Source of the DNA: Natrialba hulunbeirensis JCM 10989
GTDB taxonomy: Archaea; Halobacteriota; Halobacteria; Halobacteriales; Natrialbaceae
Direction of reading: 5' to 3'
Assembly: GCF_000337575.1 (NCBI RefSeq)
Contig: NZ_AOIM01000038.1
Span: 97,831-159,578, forward strand
Length of the DNA stretch: 61,748 bases
Each line of letters begins with the position of its first letter. The first letter of the stretch is position 1. A model generated the notes under the pieces. It did no database searches and had not been told where the DNA came from. It saw only the letters and a list, made by a program, of their open reading frames with translations. Shown piece after piece: positions 8,098 through 16,138 of this stretch. Both the position numbers and the translations under genes were made by a program.

Positions 8098-8531
8098 CTA
8101 CGAGCACGTTGGACACGCCGGATTGGATAGTCAGCACTGCCTGCGTCGGAGACGCAGTATGGCGATTCCGTTGTCGTGCGGGACGTTTATATCCCGGTAG
8201 AATGTATGCAATCATGGCAACTAAGCCAGGTGGCTTGGAAGCCATGCCTCGGATGTCATCACCATCCGGGGTTTTCGTACCCGTACTGGCTGGCTTCCGT
8301 TCTAATTGTTGACTCGTGGTGACTTATATCTACCGTTCGAATTGAGAATTCAGACCTTCCCTACGTCTCTCATCGGTACAACATTCGCGAGCACTCGAGT
8401 ACTGTTTGCCAAGTATGACTGCGAAACAGTCCTGTGTGGGTCTTTTGCGGTCACCACCAAGAAAACCGCATACCTACCAGCGCAATAACTAAACAGTACT
8501 CTTTTCATTTCCCACAGACACCAGTAATACA
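8098..8531. other. Non-coding stretch with hairpins and two TATA-like boxes
   Basis: No convincing gene is seen. It holds a perfect 7-bp hairpin (CTGCGTC, loop GGA, GACGCAG; 8141-8157) and a multi-hairpin element at 8223-8296. TATA-like stretches flank that element at 8186-8192 and about 8322-8328, each readable on either strand. The left TATA box could instead serve the leftward Cys-rich gene, with the 8141-8157 hairpin in its leader. Confidence 0.5.
8223..8296. ncRNA. Candidate structured RNA: closing stem with internal hairpins
   Basis: A 7-bp closing stem (AAGCCAG 8223-8229 with CTGGCTT 8290-8296) encloses three hairpins. The first is a 6-bp hairpin at 8230-8245 (GGCT/AGCC core). The second is a 9-bp hairpin at 8247-8271 (CCTCGGATG with CATCCGGGG, seven-base loop). 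The third is a small GTA/TAC hairpin at 8277-8286. Length (74) and branched shape recall tRNA, but there are seven bases between the first two hairpins, no proper T-arm and no U33, so it is not a tRNA. TTTATAT at 8186-8192 would start a plus-strand RNA near 8214. A mirror TATA at about 8325 would serve the minus strand. It could be a stand-alone RNA or a leftover insertion-sequence end. Confidence 0.35.
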
Positions 8532-9146
8532 ATGAACGATTCCGGCGAGAAAGAAAACACACACGAAACCGACTGGGATGATCCCACAGAATCGAGGCTA
8601 GCCAGGTGGATCGGATCTGTTCCACTGCCGTTCCTGCTGGGTGTCGCGATCGTCGGTAGTTTCGCCCTCGGCGCACTCGCTGTCGGCGGGCTGTCGATTC
8701 TGGACGAGACACCACCGGACCCCGAGATTGAGTCCGTCGAAATTCTCGAGGCAGGGTGCCCCGACGACGTGTCCGGATACTCGAAATCGAGCAGCGGCGG
8801 AGTGTGGGTCGGAACAATCAACGACACCTCGATAGACACCGAGGTCTCAGCCGACATACGCCGGACCACACCGGAGGATGCGACCGTCGCGGCGTATCGG
8901 GTATGGGTCGACACGCACAACACGACGACCGAATCCGACGAGTGTCCCGGCCGAATCATCTACAGCGTCGAGTACGACGCCCCGTATCCTGACGCGGCAG
9001 ATGCGATGCGGACCGAACGGTACCTCAACGACGAGTTCCGGGGCTGTGGCTATTCAACCAGTGATCCCGAGCCGGGCTGCGCCGCCTTGCACGAAGAGCG
9101 CCCGGTTCACTACTCCAACGGCACTGTCACGGAGGAGTCTCTGTGA
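8532..9146 (+). CDS. Membrane-anchored extracellular protein, unknown function
   Basis: A 204-residue protein with a charged cytoplasmic start, one strong transmembrane segment (about residues 29-53, PLPFLLGVAIVG then LAVGGL), and an acidic outside domain. That domain has five cysteines (EAGCPDD, DECPG, GCGY, PGCAAL) that could form disulfides. No family is recognised. It is flanked by non-coding DNA and by the leftward toxin-antitoxin pair, inside the accessory block. Confidence 0.6.
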   Translation: MNDSGEKENTHETDWDDPTESRLARWIGSVPLPFLLGVAIVGSFALGALAVGGLSILDETPPDPEIESVEILEAGCPDDVSGYSKSSSGGVWVGTINDTSIDTEVSADIRRTTPEDATVAAYRVWVDTHNTTTESDECPGRIIYSVEYDAPYPDAADAMRTERYLNDEFRGCGYSTSDPEPGCAALHEERPVHYSNGTVTEESL

Positions 9147-9267
9147 GGCGGGTCACTTCCAGCACGAGATTCGAGCCGTTCAGCAGCGCCATCGGTACCG
9201 AACGCACTATTGGAATGACCCGGCGTATGGCTGCCTCCCGAGAACCACTGTGGTGACGCGCATTGCG

Positions 9268-9735
9268 TCACCCCTCGAGAAACCGATTCAGTTCCCGGAA
9301 CTCGTCCGGTGAGAGAATAATCTCGGTCTCGAACGCATCGAACTGCTCGAAATCGTGGTCGATCGTTACGATCGTGTTCGCTCCTTCCGCAACTGCTACC
9401 TGCGCGTAGTAGCCGTCCCAGCCATTGATATTCACAGTGCGTGCACGTTCAAACCCGCCACGGACGACCCCCTCTGGCAGCCGGTCGTACCAGTGGATCC
9501 GCTTCGCGTCCAGCAAATTTTCTAACAGACGGGAGGCCTCCGCGTTCGACCGCCCGTAGTACGTCGTGAGTACAGTGTGTGCACCGAACAGTGCTGGGTA
9601 CGGGACGATAGCGTCGATTTCGCCAGCGATTGCGTCTCGAACGTACGAGAGTGCAGCCTCGTGAACCGGGGCGTCCGTGTGCGCGAGGGCAATGACGCCA
9701 ACATCGAACAGGTACGGCCCACCCGCGTCACTCAT
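9268..9735 (-). CDS. PIN-domain ribonuclease toxin (VapC-like)
   Basis: A 155-residue protein with the PIN layout. The first acidic residue is in the N-terminal strand (YLFDVGVIALAHT). The catalytic-type Asp is in NINGWDGYYAQVA, and the C-terminal IVTIDHDFEQF carries the last acidic pair. PIN toxins cleave RNA with Mg2+ held by these acids. The ATG at 9735 is chosen because homology starts there; the longer frame is antisense noise. The start overlaps the AbrB-type antitoxin gene by eight bases, as in typical vapBC operons. Confidence 0.83.
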   Translation of the reverse strand: MSDAGGPYLFDVGVIALAHTDAPVHEAALSYVRDAIAGEIDAIVPYPALFGAHTVLTTYYGRSNAEASRLLENLLDAKRIHWYDRLPEGVVRGGFERARTVNINGWDGYYAQVAVAEGANTIVTIDHDFEQFDAFETEIILSPDEFRELNRFLEG

Positions 9736-10012
9736 CGCGATCTCGCTCCGCACCTCGGCGGATCGCATCTCTGTGCTTCCTGGCCACTGGATCGACACCC
9801 TCCTCGAGTGGCGTCGTCTCGCCGTGTTCGGATGCTGTCTCCGCAACGAGCTGTTCCAGGCGCTCGATAATCTGGTCCGGATTGTCCTCCGGTTCGACAA
9901 TTAGGTCTCCGTTCTCTTCGCGAATTTCGACCTCGCTTCCCGGCGTAATCCCAAGCCGTTCTCGCAGTTTCTGTGGGAGGACGATCCGCCCTTTCGTATC
10001 TACCGTCGCCAT
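9728..10012 (-). CDS. AbrB/SpoVT-type antitoxin (VapB-like)
   Basis: A 94-residue protein beginning MATVDTKGRIVLPQKLRERL, the swapped-hairpin AbrB DNA-binding motif. This is followed by PGSEVEIREENGDLIVEP and an acidic/basic helical tail that would bind the PIN toxin. It lies upstream of, and overlaps, the PIN gene. The ATG at 10012 is directly preceded by a perfect inverted repeat, which suggests autoregulation. The longer upstream frame is not protein-like. Confidence 0.85.
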   Translation of the reverse strand: MATVDTKGRIVLPQKLRERLGITPGSEVEIREENGDLIVEPEDNPDQIIERLEQLVAETASEHGETTPLEEGVDPVARKHRDAIRRGAERDRDE

Positions 10013-10014
10013 AT

Positions 10015-10031
10015 TCCCACTTACGGTGGGA
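10015..10031 (-). promoter_or_regulatory. Candidate autoregulatory operator of the AbrB-PIN module
   Basis: TCCCAC (10015-10020) and GTGGGA (10026-10031) form a perfect 6-bp inverted repeat with a 5-base spacer, ending two bases before the antitoxin ATG. The position fits a dimeric AbrB-type repressor site. Binding is inferred. Confidence 0.42.
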
Positions 10032-10133
10032 TTATGGATAACTGTTTTGCTCAGCAGCCACACTGGCACACGACGGACGACACGTTCCGTGACTGAATCG
10101 CGATGCTTCTCTACTACCGCCCTCCTCGTCGGT

Positions 10134-12359
10134 TCACTCGCTGGCAACAGGCACCGTAAAGGTGAACGTCGCACCCTCCCCAGGCTCGGACTCCACCCAG
10201 ATCTCTCCGTCGTGGCGCTCGACGATCCGCTGACAGAGCGCGAGCCCGATTCCGGCCCCAGCGTGTTCTTCGTGGTTGTGAAGCCGCTGGAACACCTCGA
10301 AAATCCGATCCTGGCTCTCCACATCGATCCCGATCCCCTCGTCGCGAACGGAAATCACACACTCCTCGTCGTTCGTGTCAGCACTGATCTGAATCCGTGG
10401 CGAGTCCTCCCCGCTGTACGTGATCGCGTTGCTCAGCAGATTCTGGAACACCTGCCGGAGCTGCCCGGGATCACCCGTTACCCGCGGGAGAGGGTCCGCT
10501 GTAATTTCGGCACCCCTCTCGTCGATTGTTACCTGCAGATCATCGCGGACGTTCTCGAGTACAGTCTCGAGATCGACCGGTTCGAACGCGCTTCCACGCG
10601 TCTGGACGCGCGAGTAATTGAGCAGACCGTTGATCATATCCTGCATCCGCTGGGCACCGTCGACGGCGAAGTCGATGAACTCTCGCCCGTCCGCGTCGAG
10701 TTCGTCGTGATACCGGCGCTCGATCAGTTGCAAGTAGCTCACGATCATCCGAAGCGGTTCCTGTAAGTCGTGGGATGCAGCGTACGCGAACTGCTCTAAG
10801 CGCTCGTTCGACGCTTCGATCTCCCGTTGGTAGTCTTTGCGTTCAGTGATGTCCTGTACCATCAGCATGCCCGCGACGATCTCGCCCTCGCTGTTTCTCA
10901 CTGGGAGCGTGTGCGCCCAGAGGTCGCGGCCGAGGTGGTGCTCTTCGAACGTGTTCGATTCCCCGTCGAACACGGCCTGAAAGTACGGTTCGATCTGTTC
11001 GACGAGGTCGTCAGGATACCGGTCGTAGATAGTTGCTCCCACGATCTCCTCCTGTGACACCCCGAGGTCGGCAAGCAGTTCCCCGCCGGCCACCGTGTAT
11101 TCGAACGCCTCGTCGTACAGCCCGACTGCGCCCGGGAAGTGATCGATCAGCGTTCGATACCGCTGCTCACTTTCTTCCAGGGCTCGCTCGCGCTCGTTCC
11201 GCTCGGTAATATCGCGGACGACGCCGACCCGTTCACGCCCGTCGCTATCGGAGGGAAGGAGAGCGAACGTCGCCTCGGTAGGAACGGGTGTCCCGTCGGC
11301 GCGCTGCACCGTTGCTTCGACCGACGTATCGTCCGCCTCGTCCTGAGCCAGTTGCGCTTCGATCTCCTGGGCGTGCTGGTGGACATCGTCATCGACGATC
11401 ATCGACACGTGGGAGCCGAGCAACTCCTCGGGAGCGTAGTCGAGCATCGCCGCATAGGACTCGTTCACCATCGTGAAGATACCCTCCTCGTCGACGACGT
11501 AGATCCCATCTTGCACCGTTTCGACGATGGTCTCGTACTGTCGCAGCTCTTGCTCGCGCGCTTTTCGCTCGGAGACATCCCGGACGACGCCGACCGTGCC
11601 GTCGTACGTTCCGTCGCTGGATACGATCGGTGAAAAGCGACTCTCGGCGGGTACTCGCGTGCCATCCTTTCGAAGGACAGCCGCCTCGATCGTTGCAGCG
11701 TTCGCAGCAGCGTCAGTCAACGCTCTCGAGGCTTCGGCCGCCGTACTCGAGACGCTGTCCTCGACGACGAGCGAGCAGTGTGAGCCGAGCAGTTCCTCGC
11801 GTGAGTACCCAGTCAGGTCGACGTACGCCTGGTTTACGGTCACGAACCGATACTCGTCGTCGAGGACGTAGATCCCGTCCTCGATGGTCTCGATGATCGT
11901 TTCGTACTGGGTCAGTTGCTGTTCTCGTTCGGTCGGCGCTACTTCCGTGTCAGTGGTCTCTCGGACGACGCCGACGAACCCCTGGTACTCCCCGTCCGTG
12001 ACCAACAGATTGCCGCGCGCCTCACAGCCGAGGGTGTCACCGGCAGCAGTCTCGATCGGGAACTCGAGTGGTGGCAGATCGGTATCGCCGGCGGCGTGAT
12101 GTTCTCGAATCGCACTCTCGATGGGTTCAACACCCGACTCGGGCAGTATCAACGATACGTGTGCCCCCAGAAGCTCGTCCCGCGAGTACCCCGTCCAGTC
12201 AACGATGACGTCGTTGACCGCGACGAACTGCGCTGCAGAATCGAGCTGGACGAGGCCATCGTCGATCGCGTCGACGAACGTTCGAAAGCGATCGAGTGCC
12301 ACGTCATCAGCTGTTTCCGCCCAAAAACCCGCTGACGTGGATTCTGAGCCGTCGGTCAT
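10134..12359 (-). CDS. Multi-PAS sensor histidine kinase
   Basis: A 741-residue cytosolic kinase with no membrane segments. Four PAS domains run at about 22-140, 147-265, 270-385 and 395-510. The second and third share QYETI(I/V)ET(I/V) openings, a sign of internal duplication. A HisKA domain follows with the phospho-acceptor His in AASHDLQEPLR, then HATPase_c motifs (NLLSNA, DEGIGI, GAGIGLALC). There is no receiver domain, so the partner regulator must be elsewhere. The PAS array suggests sensing of an intracellular signal, light or redox cofactors. The start is chosen at the ATG 12359 (MTDGSEST); an in-frame ATG at 12386 is possible. Confidence 0.88.
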   Translation of the reverse strand: MTDGSESTSAGFWAETADDVALDRFRTFVDAIDDGLVQLDSAAQFVAVNDVIVDWTGYSRDELLGAHVSLILPESGVEPIESAIREHHAAGDTDLPPLEFPIETAAGDTLGCEARGNLLVTDGEYQGFVGVVRETTDTEVAPTEREQQLTQYETIIETIEDGIYVLDDEYRFVTVNQAYVDLTGYSREELLGSHCSLVVEDSVSSTAAEASRALTDAAANAATIEAAVLRKDGTRVPAESRFSPIVSSDGTYDGTVGVVRDVSERKAREQELRQYETIVETVQDGIYVVDEEGIFTMVNESYAAMLDYAPEELLGSHVSMIVDDDVHQHAQEIEAQLAQDEADDTSVEATVQRADGTPVPTEATFALLPSDSDGRERVGVVRDITERNERERALEESEQRYRTLIDHFPGAVGLYDEAFEYTVAGGELLADLGVSQEEIVGATIYDRYPDDLVEQIEPYFQAVFDGESNTFEEHHLGRDLWAHTLPVRNSEGEIVAGMLMVQDITERKDYQREIEASNERLEQFAYAASHDLQEPLRMIVSYLQLIERRYHDELDADGREFIDFAVDGAQRMQDMINGLLNYSRVQTRGSAFEPVDLETVLENVRDDLQVTIDERGAEITADPLPRVTGDPGQLRQVFQNLLSNAITYSGEDSPRIQISADTNDEECVISVRDEGIGIDVESQDRIFEVFQRLHNHEEHAGAGIGLALCQRIVERHDGEIWVESEPGEGATFTFTVPVASE

Positions 12360-12485
12360 GAGCACGTACTGGGTGGTGCGGACCATAAACGCTCGCAAAC
12401 ACAAATAGCGTTGTCGCGATAGGTTTCTATTGTTCACTGAGAGGAGTCAGACGCCAGGCAGGCACAGCGGCTGCGTAGGCCATGA

Positions 12486-13382
12486 GTGGGTGACCTCCTC
12501 CTCGCCGAACTGTGCCGCGAGGCCGGCCTCCCCGACGGCGTCTTCAACGTCGTCCCCGGCGGCAGCGACCCCGGCACGGCCCTCTCCGCACACGATGACG
12601 TCGACGCGCTCACGTTCACCGGCAGCGTCGCCACCGGTCAGGCGGTCATGGAGTCCGCTGCACAGACCATCACTCCCGTCACGCTCGAACTCGGCGGGAA
12701 GAACCCGGCCATCGTGATGCCCGACGCCGACCTCGACGAGGCCGCCTTCTGGATCGGGACCGGTATCTTCACCAACGCCGGCCAGATCTGCTCGGCAACC
12801 GACCGCGCGCTCGTCCACGAGTCCGTCTACGACGAGGTCGTCGACCGCCTCGTCGACCGCGCCGAGGCCACCGACCTCGGCCTCGGCGTCGACGACCCCG
12901 ACATGGGGCCGCTCAATCACGAGGCTCACTACGAGTCGGTACTCGAGTACATCGACGTGGGCCGCGAGTCGGAGGCCACGCTCGCGACGGGTGGCGAGCC
13001 ACTCGAGGGCGACGGCTACTTCGTCGAGCCGACGATCTTCACCGACGTCGACCCACAATCCCGACTTGCGCAGGAGGAGATCTTCGGCCCTGTGCTGACG
13101 GTGATTCCGTTCGCCGACCGCGAGGAGGCGATCGAGATCGCGAACGACGTCGACTTTGGCCTGACTGGTGGTGTCTTCTCGAGCGACGTGAAGCAGGCGC
13201 TGTCGATGGCGCGCCGGATCGAAGCTGGCAACGTCTACGTCAACGAGTGGTTCGGCGGGTCGGTCGAGACGCCGTTCGGTGGGATGAAAGCGAGCGGAAT
13301 CGGCCGCGAGAAGGGACTCGAGGCGCTCGACTCGTACCTGCAGACGAAGACGATTACGGTGAATCTCGACGAACGGAAGTAA
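12486..13382 (+). pseudogene. N-terminally truncated aldehyde dehydrogenase
   Basis: The 298 codons match the C-terminal 60% of an ALDH. They include the catalytic Glu in LELGGKNP (residue 68) and Cys in NAGQICSATDR (residue 102), and continue through EEIFGPVL and the C-terminal oligomerisation segment. Complete ALDHs are about 480-500 residues, and the missing 180-200 residues carry much of the NAD-binding fold. Homology begins abruptly at LLLAELCREAGLPDG. The frame is closed by a TGA at 12483 and the only start is a GTG. A functional enzyme is unlikely. It was probably broken by a deletion or rearrangement at about 12480. Confidence 0.8.
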
Positions 13383-13474
13383 GCGCATGCCTCGGCGGCC
13401 AACCGCCGCACACGAATCCATGCCGCGCCACGTCACGCCACAGCAATCATACCCCCCACCCGCGAACGAGTAGT

Positions 13475-14038
13475 ATGGGTTTTCACACCTTCGACCCCGA
13501 GCGCGCACCCGCACTCGAGGACGCGAGTCGCTACCGCTGGTGTTCACGCGAGGAACTCCTTTCCCTACTCGAACCGCGAGACGAGCACGTCGTCGCCGAC
13601 CTCGGCAGCGGAACGGGGTTCTTCGCCGACGACGTTGCCCCGCACGTCGACACGCTCTACGCGATCGACATCCAGACCGAGATGCACGAGTTCTACCGCG
13701 AGAAGGGCGTTCCCGAGAACGTCGAAACCGTCCACGCCGGGACCGATAACCTTCCGCTGGCCGACGACAGCCTCGACGCCGCTTTCTCCGTCGATACGTA
13801 CCACGAGTTCGCGAGCGACGACAGTCTGGCCGAACTCGCGCGGGTCCTCAAACCGGACGGCCGCCTCGTCACAGTCGACTGGTCCGCGACTGGTGATCAG
13901 GACGCCGGCCCGCCGCTAACGGAGCGGTTCGCGCTCGGCGATGCGGTCTCGCAGCTACAGGACGCCGGGTTTTCGATCAGTCGGGCGACCGACCGCCCGG
14001 AAACCTACACGTGCGTGGCCCACGCCCCTGACCGATAG
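13475..14038 (+). CDS. Class I SAM-dependent methyltransferase
   Basis: A 187-residue protein with the SAM-binding motif I VADLGSGTGFF, an acidic loop LYAIDIQTEM, motif DNLPLADDSLDAAFS, and a post-motif LARVLKPDGRLVTVDW. These are typical of small-molecule (UbiE-like) methyltransferases. The ATG at 13475 is used because the upstream in-frame extension is not conserved-looking. The substrate is unknown. It follows the broken ALDH by about 90 bases. Confidence 0.82.
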   Translation: MGFHTFDPERAPALEDASRYRWCSREELLSLLEPRDEHVVADLGSGTGFFADDVAPHVDTLYAIDIQTEMHEFYREKGVPENVETVHAGTDNLPLADDSLDAAFSVDTYHEFASDDSLAELARVLKPDGRLVTVDWSATGDQDAGPPLTERFALGDAVSQLQDAGFSISRATDRPETYTCVAHAPDR

Positions 14039-14250
14039 AACCCGTTCCCCCACCCTCACCCCTCCCTCCATCTCTACCTCATCAGGTACACACTCCGCAC
14101 CGCGAGTTCACACGCGGCAGTTCGAACCCACGATTCTTTGCCCATCGCTGACGTATTGCCAGCTATGCACCGACGGCCGCCACTCGATGGAGCCGACGAC
14201 TGGCCAGGACGGCAGTTCGACCCCGTACGAACGGACGGTGGACCACAGCG

Positions 14251-15063
14251 ATGACAGAAAAGCCAACGCCAACACGTCGTGAGATTACTGCCGGAACCGC
14301 GGGACTCGCGATAGCGACCCTTGCAGGCTGTCTCGACGGCCAGGGGTCCGACGAGTCGACCGACGACTCCAGTGACGGTTCCACCGCCGCTGGCGCTGGC
14401 TCCCCGTCACTCCCGATCGACATCACGACCGCCGACGGTCCCGGCAGCGAGGCCGGGACCCTGACGATCCCCACCGACGGCGTCGTCCTCATCAACTTCA
14501 CTCGACTCCACTGTCCGACCAGCGAGGGCCTTCTCGAAACGATCGGTAACGCCCGCGAACGCCTGCTCGCTGCGAGCGACAACGCGGAGGCAGCCGATGC
14601 GGACGCAGACGCGGGTTCGGACACCGGCTCGGAGTCGAACTCGGACGACGAAGACGAAGACGATGACGACGAAAATGGAACCGACGGTGACAGCGACACC
14701 GACAGTGACAGTGACACCAACAGTGACAATGCCAACACCAACGAAAACGGCACCGAACCCCACTCCCAACTCGAGTACACCGTCGGTCGAGACGAGGATC
14801 TCACCGTCATCTCGGTCGTCAGCGGCGTGTCTGGGGCAACACCGACCGAGGCGGAACTCGGCGAGTGGTGGGCCGAACACGACGGCGACTGGACGGTCGG
14901 CATCGATGAGGATGGCTCGCTCTTCGACTACTACGATGTTCGGAGCGCCCCGGCCACCCGCATCGTCGACAGCGAGGGCACGGTCCAGTGGGAGAACAAC
15001 GGTGGGACAGCGACGGGAAGCTACGTGAGCGCAGCGTGGTCGGCACTCGAGTCGGACGAGTAA
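14251..15063 (+). CDS. TlpA-like thioredoxin-fold lipoprotein with CxxS active site
   Basis: A 270-residue exported protein with a Tat-like N-terminus (TRREITAG) and lipobox LAGC (Cys27). A thioredoxin fold follows, starting at VVLINFTRLHC. The active-site motif is Cys88-Pro-Thr-Ser91, so the resolving Cys of the usual CxxC is replaced by Ser. The cis-Pro loop is present (SAPATRIVD). Between the first helix and the next strand sits a low-complexity Asp/Ser/Asn-rich insert (about residues 112-165). It is the paralogue and upstream neighbour of the CxxC protein at 15330. It may act in thiol handling or metallation outside the membrane; the monothiol site argues against ordinary disulfide oxidase activity. 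Confidence 0.78.
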   Translation: MTEKPTPTRREITAGTAGLAIATLAGCLDGQGSDESTDDSSDGSTAAGAGSPSLPIDITTADGPGSEAGTLTIPTDGVVLINFTRLHCPTSEGLLETIGNARERLLAASDNAEAADADADAGSDTGSESNSDDEDEDDDDENGTDGDSDTDSDSDTNSDNANTNENGTEPHSQLEYTVGRDEDLTVISVVSGVSGATPTEAELGEWWAEHDGDWTVGIDEDGSLFDYYDVRSAPATRIVDSEGTVQWENNGGTATGSYVSAAWSALESDE

Positions 15064-15329
15064 GTGTTTTCGAGGGCGACACCAGCTCGGGAGACACACG
15101 GACGGTCACGACCCGGGATTCGCCACCCGAACCAGTGCACCCATTTTCCTGGACCCCGTACTGTCACCTATGATGACCCGGCGACCCGCCGCGCTGGGGC
15201 ACGCCCGCTCCCCGAACCGAGTTGTTTGCCCTCTGCAAATCGGCTCTGTTTCGAACTCGTACTCGTACTCGCACTCGTACTTGGCACCCGAAACCGGATC
15301 GAACACAGCACCGAAGGGGGTGAGCCCGA

Positions 15330-16115
15330 ATGCGCCGGCGTGATCTCATCGCAGGCGTCGGTAGCCTCGGCATTCTCGCCGGCGCTGGCGGCGTCCTCTG
15401 GCGTGGCCTTCCCGTCGGCGACGAGCCACCAGCGGCGGATGCGAACGGCGACGAAGACACAGACGACGACAGCGGCGGACCGATCGTACTCGAGACGATC
15501 GACGCGACGGGCAGCGAAGAGGGGACGATCGAGGTGCCAAACGATGGCGTCACCGTCGCGATGTTCTTCGCGCCAAGCTGTGGCACCTGTCAGTCGCTGA
15601 TGCCGAACCTTCGGGAGGCGAGCGATCAGCTGAACGAGGAGTACGGTGACGACGTTACCGTCGTTTCGATCACCTCGAACCGGTCAGAAGACGAGCTGCG
15701 CGAGTGGTGGGACGAACACGACGGAAACTGGTATCTCGGCCACGATCCGGGACGATCGCTCGGCGTCTCCTACCGAGTGGTCGGCTACCCGGTGGTTATC
15801 GTCGTCGACGAGAACGGGGAGAAACACTGGCACGAAAACGGCGTTCTCGATGCGAGGCGGATCTACTACGGTGCTGCGCCGGTGCTCGACGAGTACCGAG
15901 AGCGAACACAGGCGGCCGACGATGCTGACGATGCCGAAGCGGAGCCGTCAGAGACGGATTCGGAGGGCGAGGAGTCGGGTGGCGAGGAGCCGGACGGTGA
16001 GGAGTCGGACGGGGAGGATAGTGAAGATGAGACTACAGACGAAGACGATGAGAGCGAGGATAGTGCTGAAAACGAAGCGAACGAGGGTGTCGAGGAAGCA
16101 GAGACAGACGACTAG
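15330..16115 (+). CDS. TlpA/ResA-like thiol-disulfide oxidoreductase, membrane-anchored
   Basis: A 261-residue protein with an N-terminal MRRRDLIAG signal/anchor and then a thioredoxin fold. The redox motif is Cys84-Gly-Thr-Cys87 in FFAPSCGTCQ, with cis-Pro in VVGYPVVIVVD. The last 70 residues are an acidic Glu/Asp/Ser tail without structure, as often seen in halophile surface proteins. The family reduces or oxidises thiols outside the membrane, for example during cytochrome c maturation. It lies 266 bases after the CxxS paralogue on the same strand. Confidence 0.8.
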   Translation: MRRRDLIAGVGSLGILAGAGGVLWRGLPVGDEPPAADANGDEDTDDDSGGPIVLETIDATGSEEGTIEVPNDGVTVAMFFAPSCGTCQSLMPNLREASDQLNEEYGDDVTVVSITSNRSEDELREWWDEHDGNWYLGHDPGRSLGVSYRVVGYPVVIVVDENGEKHWHENGVLDARRIYYGAAPVLDEYRERTQAADDADDAEAEPSETDSEGEESGGEEPDGEESDGEDSEDETTDEDDESEDSAENEANEGVEEAETDD

Positions 16116-16138
16116 CGCGGCCGCAGGTGTCCAGTCAC

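Noticed and set aside
8223-8296. A tRNA gene
   Set aside because: Length and closing stem are tRNA-like, but seven bases separate the first two hairpins, the T-arm cannot form five pairs, and the loop lacks U33; no T-loop consensus is present.
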